Under the pieces are notes generated by a model that did no database searches, had not been told where the DNA came from, and saw only the letters and a list, made by a program, of their open reading frames with translations. A program made the translations under genes and the position numbers. Positions 33,130 through 46,599 of a stretch of 64,000 bases of DNA are shown here, piece by piece (position 1 is the stretch's first letter; every line of letters begins with the position of its first letter). The stretch spans positions 170,001 to 234,000 of the forward strand of contig JAXRKP010000455.1 in assembly GCA_037039925.1 (NCBI GenBank), in the 5' to 3' direction. Source of the stretch: Doris montereyensis (taxonomy: Eukaryota > Mollusca > Gastropoda > Nudibranchia > Dorididae).

Positions 33130-34740
33130 GAGATACTAACGATTTTGTTATTGGTGGAACTTTGTTTCCTCATAAGGAGATTCATAAGCCTACATGGTGT
33201 TCACCAAATAGAAAAGATAGGATAGAAACCAGTTCGATCAACTTCTCATAAATGGAACATGGAGAAGATTCCTTCTTGGTGTGAAAGTAACAAGAGGAGA
33301 TAACGTTGGAAATGACCACCATCTGGTAATTGCAAATCTAAAAATCAAACTGAGAAAAGCAAATACAACAAGAAAAGGCAGAGAACGATACGAAATGGAC
33401 AAACTTAAAGATCCTAATAGTAGTAATACAGCCAAAACTTTTATGATAAGCTTGAAAAATAGATTTCAGGTGCTGACTGATATGGATGATGACAAACCAT
33501 GTCATGGAAGTGAAATCAACAGCAGATGGAACACTATCAAACATGCCTACTTAGAGACAGTTAAAACATACTTAGGAACAAAAAGACACAAAAGGAAAGA
33601 ATGGCTATCAAATGACACATGGAAAACAACTGAGAAGAGGAAAGAAATTAAGACATTATAAAGGACGATGAACTACTCACAATCATGTATCTTCTCAGTA
33701 ACACAGATAATTCAATCAAACTGGAAAATTCATTGGGAGAACTGATAACTTCAACTCAAATATTGGAGCACCTCAAGGAGACAGTCCAGTGCTCTTTGTA
33801 ATCTATTTAGGAAACGCTCTTAGAGGCATCAGACAACAGCCACAAAACAGCATCGATGATTGTGAATATTTGCATATGCGCCGAGCAGATGACGTCCAAC
33901 AGACTTCGTGTCATCTACAAAAGATCCTATGCGATATCAGGCTTCAGAGACGTGGAAGAAATAGATTGCAGACGTAAACCTTTCTGGTAAATACTAGTAA
34001 AACCAAATTTACAAGTACTCAAGGAAGCGATAACGAGCATTAAAAAAGGCAAAGAAAGTAAATTCCCTACGATAACGTAACGAAGACATAAGGTTGAAGA
34101 AAACACTAAAATTGCTAAATACAGCACATCATAAATTGACTATAGTCTGGATTAGAAGTGACAAAATGATTATTTTTAAAAACCCACCAACAACAGACGA
34201 GGCTTAAACTATACCGAGCTCTTGCCAAATCTGTCCTTTTATACAACTGTTGAACCTGAGCACTTACCCAACAAGAAGAACAAAAACTCAACATATTCCA
34301 CCGACAGACATATAGATAGAAACAGTTAAGAAATATCCTCAATATCAAATATCTCACAAAAATCACAAACAAATGTTGTTACAGCAAAACAAACCATCAA
34401 TTGCCCTCGCTATACTAGATGGAGACTGTTATGAGACATTCTAACAGAAGATCCCAACACACCAGCCAAAACAAGCAATGATCAGATATTTTTTCTATTA
34501 AGAAGCGACGAAACGTAAAGGGAGACCAAAAACATGTCCACTAGACAAACCCTTAAAAGACGTTCAACACAGTCTGGTATAACAAAAGCATAACACCCTT
34601 TCATACCTCGAGCATTTACGTCAGATTGCTAAAGATAGAACAGAATGGAAATGCCTAGTTTCGAAACTTTACAGGGCAGATCGCCCTGGAGCATTGTAAG
34701 CGCACAAGAGTCAGACGACACTCTAGCAGACGAACCATAG
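33130..34740 (+). mobile_element. degenerate LINE(s), RTE-like, second family
   Basis: 33150-33660 encodes the end of an endonuclease and linker: [35 protein letters not shown] and KTYLGTKRHKRKEWLSNDTW. 33750-34100 reads an RT piece, NIGAPQGDSPVLFVIYLGNA, then ADDVQQT. 34500-34680 matches a LINE C-terminal tail (KRKGRPKTCP; EHLRQIAKDRTEWKCLVSK). About 1 kb of RT is missing between the parts. APQGDS differs from the VRQGC motif of copies A-E, so this is another family, possibly two fused ones. Confidence 0.72.
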
Positions 34741-34814
34741 GTCAGGTAGGTCAGGATCATCTGTCTCTGTTTGAAAAGTACAATCCCCAATTGACTCATG
34801 ACTGAGAAACAAAC

Positions 34815-35560
34815 TTTCTTTTTTTTTTCTTTCTTTCTTCAATTTCTTTATCGGCTCCCATTCCACCTTCCGATGTGTATGGGTTTAGATCTGAAGTCTG
34901 CGATGCAATAACCGAAAATGATCTTTCTCCAGGCTGCCCTGTCCATATATATTTTGTTTCCTTCCAAAAAGAGTTAAATTTCTTTGCTTCAATGCCTCTT
35001 TTATCTTCTCACTTTTTTCCGAGGTCTGCATTTTGGTCTATTATCTTGGGCTCAAGGGAAAACGCCCCCACGACCATTGCACTGTATACTGATTTAGGTA
35101 TTATATTATCATTCATTCTGTTTACATGCCCAAACCATTTCAATGGATTGATTTATTTCTTGGTTTATATGCCATCTGCATTTTGGTTTGATCTCTTATT
35201 GTTGTGTTGTCTGATTTTGGCTCTTTTAGTTTTCCCTACTGCTCTTCTTAGATATTTCATTTCAGCTGCCTGTACTCTACAATTATTCTCTACTGTCTAA
35301 GGTCATTAGGTTTCACTGTCATAACCATTGACGAAGAGTATGACACAACCCTAAACTGTGTTGCTTATTACTGCCATCAAAAATCATTTGATTTCAGCAT
35401 TCACATCATCATTCATGATTCATTTACCATCTTCAATTGCCTTTCCTAGATCATCCCCATTTTTTATATTCATCCTTCTCCATTACCCCCATCATCATTG
35501 TTTTTGGATTCTCTGGCACCTTGATTTCTTTTCTTAGTTTCCCATTTTGAATTAATCATT
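34815..35560 (-). mobile_element. RTE-like LINE, copy E, degenerate 3' end
   Basis: The minus strand matches the C-terminal and thumb regions of copies A-C (damaged RRFGHVNRMN, AEMKYLRRAVGKTKR and GKAIED regions) with inserted ATC/TCATC-rich patches, and ends at an AAAG-rich tail near 34815-34845. Confidence 0.78.
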
Positions 35561-35730
35561 AACATCATCATCATTGCTCCTATCACCACCACCACCACTA
35601 CCATCATCAAATAATTCTACACCACCTCCATACTCACCATCGTTATTTCATCATCATCAATGTCTTCAGCAGCAATCACCATCATATTATCCCTTCACTA
35701 CCACTACTATCATATTTTCATTACTACTTT

Positions 35731-35769
<39 letters not shown>

Positions 35770-35770
35770 C
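35561..35770. repeat. ATC/ACC/ACT-rich simple repeat
   Basis: CATCAT and CACCAC runs, then (ACT)n at 35727-35767. Confidence 0.85.
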
Positions 35771-36130
35771 TACTACTAGCTTAATTGTTTCATTGATTTC
35801 ACCACTCGATATCACGATTGCCTTATGCAGAGCAAGGAGTCATTTGACCACAATACCTTTGATTTAATTTATTGATACTTCAGTGATTTCTTCTGATTTG
35901 TTACGACATTGGTGAATGCAACGCAAAATACACATTTTCAAAAAATTAAGGTCTCTTGTTTAAAAAAATTTATTTTTTTTAAATTTCTTTTTCCGCTCAG
36001 ATTGGAAGATGAACGCCTATGAGACTTTTGCAGATTTGTTATCTAGTCCCATTTCAACCAAACTATATTATATCTTTGTTTTTTTTTTCCTCTGCCTATC
36101 TATCTACCTAGCTTCCTCCTTAGCCTCTCT
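35771..36130. other. unassigned spacer
   Basis: Nothing recognised; T-rich. Confidence 0.5.
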
Positions 36131-36141
36131 TGCCCGCCTCT

Positions 36142-36417
<276 letters not shown>

Positions 36418-36559
36418 CCTTTCTCTTGACTGTTAAATGAACTTAGGATAGTGATGAAATATAGTAATGGCCATTTTGGGGTAGCCTATGTGGTCTGTTA
36501 CGCTTCCATTCATCATTGCTTTTCTTGTTTTCTTTTTCTCCTTATTTTATTGAATTCAT

Positions 36560-38880
36560 TATTTCAAAACAAAAGCCAACTATAAACATGAAAACAAAAA
36601 CAAGATAACATTAAAAGAATGTAAAGATAAAATAAAAAAAGATGAAGTGAAATACCCGAGACGAAACATCCGAATATTAACCCCTCCCTCCCCCCCCCTC
36701 ATCCCCCAACCCATCTTTAAACGAAAAATGAAAACAGAAAGAAAAAAAACAGCTGACGAAAATATGAGGTTAGATATCAATGTTTCTTAATTTTGCGTTG
36801 AAATTGAATATCCCAATTACATTTTCCCCTTTCTTCATATTTGTACATCGACACTGCCATTTTAGCTATCGATAACATTCTATTCATATCCTGAATTTCA
36901 GTTTGACAAATTCCAATTGCAAATGTTAATCCAAGTAATATGTCCTTTTTAGAACAATTCGTTTACCTAATTTCATACAAAGTCTATCTTTAATGGTCTT
37001 CTATGGATTTGTTGTTTTCGAGCAGTCTACAAAGAAATGTTTTATATAATCCATTTCTGAACAATACGAACAATGTGGGGAGTTGCGAATTCCCACTTTG
37101 TGTAGTACAATATTTGTTGGATAAATATTATTCAGTATTTTCCACTGCAATCCTCTCAATCTTATTTCTTTTATCTCAACGCATCCTAAATTCCAATATT
37201 TATCTGTGATATGAACGTCAAACCTTCGGAGCCACTGATTTTCTGTGTGTGATCTTTCGGTTCCTTTAATCAGTTTTAGGGATCCCTTTCTTCCAATTTA
37301 TCCAACTGGTTCACTTCTAAAAAGGAATTGCTTATGGCTTATCGTCATAGCTTCGTGTTGAAGTCTATGTTTTGGTAGCGAATTGTATATTAGCCGATAA
37401 TCTAATACTCCCCGTGGATAATTACCATATTTTTGACTGAACTGTTCAAAATCTATTATTGCTCCGCCATTGCAAATATTTTTGATGTTTTTAACCCTTT
37501 AACTATAAGACATTGCACAGGCAAAACCTTTCCAGCGTGAGTTACATTATTATTTTTAAATAAAGGTTGGAGGAAAATATTAGCTTCTTTTTCTTTATAT
37601 CTCTTGTCGAAATTATGTTTTGTCCATGTCTTTAGTACCCGAAGCCAAGATTCATTGCGAATAAGGGGCATACCTTGAAACTGTTTCAGAGAAACATTTG
37701 CTCCAAAAGCTGTTACTCATAGGTTAACTGACTGCGAACATTTTAAGTGTCTGAATTTTACCCGTTCTTGACAGATTTCTTTTTGCCCACTGCGTCAATA
37801 TACATTTAATTGTGTTAATTCTTTTATCCCAATTTTTTTGCAATGCTTATTGCGGGTTCATTGTTTCTAAAGAATATATCTAGTATTTTTATTTCCTTTA
37901 CTGTGTTTATTCCGTGCATTATGCAAGGAAATGGATTGATAAAATTTAATGGCATAGCTAACGATTTTTCTTTATTGAGTTTCAGTCCAGACAGTTTTGA
38001 GAATATTTCAACTTGATCTCATGCATTCTTGAGATCATCAATGCCTTTGGCAAATTGTGACATATCATCCGCATATTGTTTTATTTTTATTGGTTCTATT
38101 CCCTCGACAGGGCTTATGCGGTTTATGTTTTTATTTTGTCTAATGCTTATGGCGAGATGCTCTACAGCCACAGTAAACAAGAGTGGAGATATTGGAAGCC
38201 CTTGCCTCACACCTCTTTCTACATTAAATTCTTCCGAGATAAAACCTGCATATTTAACAGAAGCTGTTCTTCCATGAAGCAAAACCTTCATCCATTTCAT
38301 AAAATCATCTCCAAATCCAAATGTTTTAATTGATTCCAAAAGAAAAGGAATCGACATAGTATCAAAAGCTTTCCTAAAATCCAGAGAGACAAGTATATAT
38401 TGATTATCTGTCATATTCTTTGTTTCCAAGATGTCGTCAGTGTCCCGAATCATATCAGTGATATGTCTACCTGGTATGAAACCTTTCTGGTCTATGTGCA
38501 CGATTTTGTCTACTACGGACGCCAGCCTTTTGGCGAATACTTTGGCGATTATCTTATAATCGGTATTTGAAAAGGTGATTGGCCTCCAATGATAGAGCTC
38601 TGTCCTATCTTTTCCTTTGTGTAGTAAGCTTATGATTCCCAGTTTTTGAGACCCTGATAGTGAACCCTTTTTGAAGCTGTATTGGAATGATTCTAGCAGA
38701 GGATCTTTGATATGCTGTCAAAATAACTTGTAGAATTCAATAGGAAGGCGGTCAATTCCTGGCACAGAGCCATTCTTCATGCTATTTAAAGCATCTAAAA
38801 CTTCTTCTTCAGTAACCTCCCGGTCACACAATTCTTTTTCTGCATTTGGGATTACTGGTATTGTAGGAGAAGTGTAAGTA
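36560..38880 (-). mobile_element. L1/Tx1-like LINE, RT domain and C-terminal part
   Basis: The longest intact piece (38019-38501) encodes RT motifs: HIDQKGFIPGRHITDMIRDT, LVSLDFRKAFDTMSIPFLLE, FISEEFNVERGVRQGLPISP, LLFTVAVEHLAISIRQN and KIKQYADDMSQF (catalytic YADD). Upstream (38520-38860) are SLLHKGKDRTELYHWRPITF, AKVFAKRLASV and EEEVLDALNSMKNGSVPGID in a broken frame. Downstream (36800-37300) is a C-terminal WKILNNIYPTNIVLHKVGI-like segment with a CxxC..H motif region. NGSVPGID, FRKAFD, GVRQGLPISP and the tail are characteristic of the L1/Tx1 group. No endonuclease is seen, so it is 5'-truncated at about 38.9 kb. Confidence 0.85.
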
Positions 38881-38910
38881 CAAATAGTGAGGCGAGGAGT
38901 GTGTCGAAAA

Positions 38911-39000
38911 TGGTGAATAAGGACATGAAATATATATTGAAGTCTCGTAGGAACTAGACGAGGGGTTTCAACACTTATTTCATGTCCGTATTCATCACCA
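38911..39000. repeat. 90-bp near-perfect palindrome (short MITE-like hairpin)
   Basis: The left arm starts TGGTGAATAAGGACATGAAA. The right arm read on the other strand starts TGGTGAATACGGACATGAAA, and the arms stay paired to CTCGT/CCTCGT with a loop of about 9 bp (AGGAACTAG). Confidence 0.88.
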
Positions 39001-40233
<1,233 letters not shown>

Positions 40234-40265
40234 CTGAGGAAGGGCGGTTTTGCCCGAAACTTGTC
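40234..40265 (+). other. short GGGC/GCCC hairpin with hammerhead-like core
   Basis: CTGAGGA, then a GGGC-GCCC stem-loop, then GAAAC, fits the CTGANGA...GAAA layout of hammerhead ribozyme cores. Stems I and III are not established. A related decayed copy is at 48137-48158. Confidence 0.3.
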
Positions 40266-40361
40266 CATCTTTGTACTGTCTCTATTAGGCCTTCATATTC
40301 AATTTCGTATTTCCTCCTTACTAATAGTAGTAACAGTAGTAGAAGTAGTACTAGTGGTAGC

Positions 40362-40364
<3 letters not shown>

Positions 40365-40419
<55 letters not shown>

Positions 40420-40420
40420 A

Positions 40421-40479
<59 letters not shown>

Positions 40480-40480
40480 A
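40365..40480. repeat. (AGT)n microsatellite
   Basis: About 38 AGT units with one AAT interruption. Poly-Ser, poly-Val and poly-Leu frames across it are artefacts. Confidence 0.97.
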
Positions 40481-40489
40481 ATGTAGTAG

Positions 40490-42700
40490 CAATAGGAGCA
40501 GGAGGGTGAAAGGGGAGGATCAGAAAGTGGAAAAGAAGACGGAGTAAGGGAAAAAGAAGAAAAGTAGGAAGAGGAGGTGCAGTATTGATATTGCTTGTTG
40601 TTGTCATTGTTGTTGCTGTCATTGGAATCGTCGTTGTTGTGACGGGTGCTGTTGTTAAACGTTTTTGTTCCTGTTGAAGTAAGTCAAGTATTGTACGCGA
40701 ATATTATTAAAAATACTGCGACTGCTATAAGAGAAAATCAGCAATTTAATTGTTATTGACCATAAAACTCTACAAAACTTATTAAAATGCATACAGTCAG
40801 AATTACAATTCAGTAGCTATAATAAATGTTCCAGAATCAAAATCATGTTGAGCCAAGGGGTGCTTTCCGATGAGCACAACCAAAGTTATTGGAGGTGACC
40901 AGCTGGAGGAAATGAGGCTCGGTTCAAACAGAACCTGCGATAGTCTCATTTGAACTTCAAATCGATACCCGCCAAGGAAATACAAAATTGTACGGGATTT
41001 AGTTCTTCATAGCTATGTTCGGCCGTGTAACCGAATTTTGGCGTTTATCTTCATCAAAGTTTTATCTGAGTACAAAATAACAGACGGGAGAAAAAAAACC
41101 ACTTAGCAAAAACAAAACAAAAAACAACCCAAAAAAGCAAAGCACAAAAAACAAAATCAAGAACGTTATCTCAAAGACATTTTTAGTTTTTCTGTTTTTG
41201 AAATACTGCTGTCTCATTGCAGAAAGCCGTGAACTTAAATTTGATTTGTTAGTGTTTTTGTACTCGTTTTTTATTTTTATTTGGGGGAGGGGCAGGGCGG
41301 TGGTGGTGGGCTGTAGATAGCTGTAGATAGAGGAGTGGGGGGGGGTGGAAAAAGAAATCTAACTTGAGTCATGTCTCCTATTTTTTGTGAAATCTGAAGT
41401 AACCAGATTGGGACTTATGACGTAGAGCGACAAGACACACATAATGTAAGGGCGTGATTAAATATAAGACATATAATATGTGTATTAAGATGACTTTATA
41501 CATTCCATACATAAAATACATTTACATCTCTCTTTTCAAGGCAATCAATTCTCATCAGAATGTAAAAATAAAAGGTATGTGTACACACGGTTTGTGATTA
41601 ATCGTGCTGTTGTTGTTGTTGTTGTTGTTTGGTTTGTTTCGTTGTTGATGGGTTTTTTTTGTTTTTTTGAATGGAGGGTTTTCGTTGGTTCTTATTTTTT
41701 GTGTGCGTATGTTGCAATATGGTTTGTATGCGTGTTGGGGTCTTTTTTTTATTAGGGGGAGGGATTGGAGTTTGGACTGTGTTGCCATAAGATCTTGTGA
41801 TCTTTAATGCTTCGAAAAAATGTATCAATAAACATGCATTCATATCTATATGTCAGTAAACATTGCGTTTTACATTCAACTTTTGATTAAAATGAATATT
41901 TTTGGTTGTCATTATTCTATTCAATCATATTCTAACAAAGACGAAGAATATGACAATGACATTGTAGGAACGATCACAATGTCTTTCAAAGACACTGTTT
42001 TCCTTGAGTCCATAAAGAAAACCATGCAATAACAGCATTGATATCAAAATTTCAAGACATTATGCTAAAACTTGCACACACAAAATATATGTTGAATCGT
42101 TTAACTCTGAATGTTAGGATAATATGAATCTTTAATCAGTAAAATTAAAACTAAATGACAGTTTCAAAGGCAATTTCACACAGCCAGCTTTTCATCTGCA
42201 CAGCTTGAGGTCTCATCGCGATCAGGCTCCTTTACCGATACCATAATCTTACAAACTTGAACATTGTGGAATCAATATCTGTAACGTTGCCAATAATACC
42301 CAATGCGAATAATGATAATATTATACAATTTTATATCCATGCATAACTAACCGTTAAACATTGTTGATAGACCGTGTCTGTCATTTACCACTTCCTTTCG
42401 TATATTATGCCTATGAGTTTTGTGAGACTGTTATAGTAGGGTGGTAGCCTACTATTTCGGCCTGTGGAGCGAGTTACCAGTCGGTAGGGTTGGTTGGCTA
42501 GGGCCTGCTTCAGGGAGTATTGTGATTCAGTTTAAACCACCACCATGTGCTCGTCGCTCGAATCTTAGTTGATCTGTTTGATATTGGATTATTGGTGTTT
42601 GATTCTACTGACTTTATGGTAAGTCTGCGCTTTCTGACACTGGTCCTAATCGGCTGAACTTGACTTTCAGACAATGAAGTCTGTCCATTAGATTATTATT
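40490..42700. other. unassigned region
   Basis: 2.2 kb with no recognised gene or element. It holds G-rich runs at 41283-41350 and (TTG)n at about 41609-41640. Confidence 0.5.
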
Positions 42701-42719
42701 CTTGATTTATATCATAGAG

Positions 42720-43060
42720 TAAGAGCTTGGATCTTGATATATAGATATATCTATAATGTAGAGAAATCTAGATTCTGTCTCTTATGATTTTGTTTGCCAG
42801 GTAATCTGGGCTTATTTGTAGGTTATCAACCCTCTAGGCAGGAATCCAGAGCTAGATCTCTATATATCTAGATCTAGGTCTAGAGCTACTCGTCTAGCTT
42901 TAGATATCTAGAGCTAGAAAATCTATATCTAGATTCTACTCATGGTAAATACTTATTTTGGTATTTTTAAAGGAAGACATAATTTTTTTTTATCTAGATC
43001 TATTTAGATCTAGAATCTAGATTATATCTTGATCTAGAAATCTAGAGCTAGATTATAATA
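42720..43060. repeat. AGATCTAGA-type palindromic cluster
   Basis: Dense CTAGATCT, TCTAGAGCTA and ATATCTAGA words fill this stretch (e.g. 42738-42775, 42850-42940, 42995-43055). Confidence 0.8.
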
Positions 43061-43289
43061 ACAGATTGATTTTGCTGTTAATGCAATAATGGCAAATAGT
43101 GAAGGGAAATAAAGGGGGGGGGTAATAGAAAATTATGCTAGAGCTATTCGTCATTAGCATCGTATCGGACGGCCAATCAATGAACATCATTTTGATATTC
43201 GAGTGTAGATCTATATAATATATATATTATATTAATGTGCTCCTTCGATGTTTCTTGGTCTTCTGTGTGTGTGTCTCTTTTTCGACCTA

Positions 43290-43422
43290 TCTCACTTCTC
43301 TCTCTCTCTCTCCCTCTTTTTATCTTTCTTTCTCTCTCTCTCTCTCTTTCTTTTCTCCTCTTTCTCGGTCTTGTGTTTTTTTCTTTCTCGGTCTTGTGTT
43401 TATCTTTCTTTCTTGGTCTTTT

Positions 43423-43472
<50 letters not shown>
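43290..43472. repeat. (CT)n-rich microsatellite
   Basis: CT/TTTCTC-rich, with pure (CT)n at 43436-43472. Complementary GA-rich sequence follows at 43540-43770. Confidence 0.93.
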
Positions 43473-43476
<4 letters not shown>

Positions 43477-44887
43477 TCTTCTATCTCGGTCTAGTTGTGT
43501 CTCTCCCCCTACCCACAGATGCACACACACACACAAAATAGAGAGACTGGGGACAGAGGCGGAGACAGACACACACCGAGATAGAAAGAGAGTCCTGATG
43601 AGAATATGGGAGAGAGAGAGGGACATGTGGAGGCAAACAGATACATGTACGTACAATACAGGACAGAGAGACTGAGAAAGATAATTAGAGATGGAGAGAG
43701 ACAGACATACACACACAAGACTGAGAAAGAAAGAGAATACAAATGTACTATACTATGTGAGAGAGGAGAACTGGGGAGCAGACAGACAAAAAAAATGAAC
43801 ATGATGCGCCGTCGGCGGGCTGGTCAAACTATCGTGAACAGTTGAGTGTTCGGATTATTGAAGTATTTATAAACTCTTTGTATTGTGATAACGTTCCAAA
43901 ATTAGGTGTTTGGGTCCGGAATCCGTCCCCAGCTCATTCGTTCGGATTATCAAAGTCTGGACTATTGAGATGTAACTATTAGAATATTTATTACAAGATT
44001 TTTTCATCTTTTGCCCTTAATGCTGAATAGTGGCATGTTCTGTTCATCATTAATCGCGAATAATGCTGGCCTCTTTATAAACACATAGCAATAGCTGAGG
44101 GCTCTGCTTGTAGTTGCTACACCTAGATTAGATATAATAGACTATAGATCTAGGTCACAATTTTATTCCGACTGTCACACACCATTCTTCCGTTCTTCTT
44201 GAATAATTAATTCACCCATAGATCAATGGACAATACATTTTTGATTTATTGCATCAAACAGTGTTGTAGGCTTAAGAAATACATTTTTGTTCCATTTTGT
44301 TGTTGATTTAGATAGGATCTAGCATTATTCAATGGATCTAGATGTAGATTTCTAGCTATGGGACTAAGCAGAGAAAAAAAAAGTATATCCATATATGTTA
44401 TAATATAAATAATGCTTTTCAGATTAGAGTTTGGGTGTCTTGAGGAAGTATTTTGACTGTAGAAGAGTTTGAATATTTCATATTTTTTTCAACAGATATA
44501 TTTCCTTCCCTCATTATTGTCAGTTTTATGGTTATATTTGTTCAATAGGCCTATATTTATGTAAATCATTTAAATGAACAATTTTTCTGTTGCCTCTTCA
44601 GTGGGTGTTCTTAGTTCTAATCGTTCTAAGATTTATCCTTTAATTTATAAATTTAATAATTTGTGTACTTGTGATTCTGACAAAACCCATCCTAAAGTGA
44701 ACATTGTCAAATTTCGTTTTTATTAACTGATAGTCAAAGAATGAGTTTTAGCATTTTAATTTTAAAGTTTATTTGGTGAAAATTGGTTGATTTTTGACTG
44801 ACAAAATGTTTCTCTAATTAGACAAATTTGTAAAATATCACCCAGATGATTCACCAATGTTACTTTAAAACCTTTTATGTTTTTCAG
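43473..44887. other. unassigned region upstream of the SLC7 exon
   Basis: Purine-rich simple sequence to about 43790, then AT-rich sequence. No promoter or upstream exon can be identified by eye. Confidence 0.5.
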
Positions 44888-44975
44888 ATCGCTTTTGAAA
44901 TCGGGGGATCTTACCACCGGTGTTCAAGCACTTCATTTATTCAGTAGAACTTAAAAATACACCTTCCTGTTCAAA

Positions 44976-45404
44976 ATGGCTGAAGGAGGTGACAAAATCC
45001 AGCTCAAGAAGCAAATCACATTATTTCAGGGAGTCTCCATCATCGTGGGCGTTATTATCGGATCAGGCATTTTTGTGTCACCAGTCGAATTCTGATGCAC
45101 ACGAAATCAGTTGGCTTTTCCCTGATTATGTGGGTCATTTGCGGCTTATACAATACCCTTTGTGCTATTTGTTATGCTGAACTCGAGCAGCGCTGCCAGA
45201 GACAGGTGGAGAGTATATCTATGTCAAACGAGCTTTTGGAGATTACCCCGGCCTTCATATGTATGTGGATCAGCTTTCTTTTGATATGCCCTGTTGGTTC
45301 TGCAGCACTCAGTCTCATTGCTTCATTGTACATCTTGAAGCCACTTTTTCCAGATTGTGAGGTCCCTGCTCTGGCTCAGCGTTTTCTTGCAATCTGCATA
45401 GTGT
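44976..45404 (+). CDS. SLC7-type light-chain amino-acid transporter, first coding exon (three indels)
   Basis: ATG at 44976 opens [20 protein letters not shown], then [24 protein letters not shown] is the unwound TM1 substrate-binding motif of the LAT/APC superfamily. After a 1-base deletion (45081-45092) the match continues in another frame: [20 protein letters not shown], then CYAEL. A second deletion (about 45184) gives [20 protein letters not shown], and an extra base (about 45247) restores [30 protein letters not shown] carries the Cys that links light chains to SLC3 heavy chains. Donor GTAAGT. Such transporters exchange amino acids at the plasma membrane; the subtype (LAT, y+LAT, b0,+AT) is unresolved. 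The probable exon begins at an acceptor at 44887. Read literally it stops at codon 40, so it is a pseudogene or contains assembly errors. Confidence 0.9.
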
Positions 45405-46307
45405 GTAAGTACACCACATCTTACTTCCTCCATTTTAAGCATGATACAATTATAGGTGTTCAGGTGCCTACTAGCATGTCTCCTTTCTGTATGAATTAGC
45501 TCCTTAACATGTCCGGACTGGTTGACAACATACCTTGTAATAGATTTATCAACGTTGTCAGGACAAATGTCTGTTTCTATTATAAATGTTTCAAATATGG
45601 AGGCATTTTAATTAAACTAGATATGTAGATGGTCATACCACGTCTCACAGCTGTGATATTTAGGTGGCTACAGCAGGGGAATCTAGTTTTACGTTTTTGA
45701 TCCTGATAAAGAAAAAGAGACTGTGTGGGGGGGGGGGGGGGGGATGGTGGTAGCTAAAATTAGAACAGAAAAATCTAAGATTTATAATTGGCAGAATTGA
45801 GTTAGAGAAAAAACCTTCCAAACCTCATTTTCTTCTCGGTAGACTGAGTAAGTCTTTGTACGTGTGTTTAGGCTATGGATATTTTCACTCTTGTGTTTGA
45901 TCTATTTTTTGAAAGGAGATCAAAAAATTTTTTTTTTTCATTTTTGCACTGTTTACATGTTTTGTGAAAGGATAGGAGTAAATCCATCACTACTATCAGC
46001 TATCAGAATTATTTTTTTTTTCTTCAGAACAATGCTGAAATATTATTAATTCAAAGTGAAACATTAACTAGAAAGTCATTCATTTATGATTTTAATTAAC
46101 AATTTATAATAATGCATTGAAATTGGAAATATTTACGCTGTTCTCCGTTTCTGGCGTCGTGAGAGTATTTCATTTCCTAGGTAGGATTTTTTCTGTAGAG
46201 GTAGGAAATTTTCAGTTGACGTTTTGAATGAAACAAAGTAACCCTTCTTCTTATCCCTCTGTATTAACACTTCCCTTCCTCATCCTCTCTCACCAAGCTC
46301 AGTAATT
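45405..46307. other. SLC7 intron 1, 5' part
   Basis: Start of a 15.35-kb intron. Apart from an 18-G run near 45728 nothing is recognised. Confidence 0.6.
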
Positions 46308-46440
46308 GGTTGGCAGACAATACTGGTATTATTCGTTTCACTCGTTCATCTTGCTATGCCATCTTTGTTTCTTATATTCACCCTGGTATAGTATTGAGAT
46401 CACCGCATAGGATGGATATGGTGTTCTTCCAATAAACGAA
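46308..46440 (+). repeat. ~130-bp dispersed repeat, copy
   Basis: GGTTGGCAGACAATACTGGT, TTCACCCTGGTATAGTATTG, GAGATCACCGCATAGGATGG and CCAATAAACG in the family order. It is tandem with the next copy. Confidence 0.72.
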
Positions 46441-46498
46441 CTTCTCCTTTATAAATATGTCTGTCTCTGCCCCACCCATCCTTTCTCTCACCATGCTC

Positions 46499-46585
46499 GG
46501 TTGGCGGGGAATACTGGTAGTTTCTTATATTCACCCTGATATTGAGATCACCGCTTGATGTGGATATGATATTCCAATAAATCAA
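46499..46585 (+). repeat. ~130-bp dispersed repeat, shortened copy
   Basis: GGTTGGCGGGGAATACTGGT, ATTCACCCTGATATTGAGAT and CACCGCTTGATGTGGATATG, lacking the C/T-rich middle. The flanks (ACTTCTCCTTTAT, CCCATCCTTTCT) repeat those of the previous copy. Confidence 0.75.
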
Positions 46586-46599
46586 AACTTCTCCTTTAT

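Noticed and set aside
41850..42032. 60-residue ORF with an acidic, plausible-looking C-terminal half
   Set aside because: No domain, no clear acceptor upstream and no neighbouring exon; composition alone is not enough.
45722..45745. G-run as a regulatory G-quadruplex
   Set aside because: A homopolymer of uncertain length deep in an intron; no other evidence.
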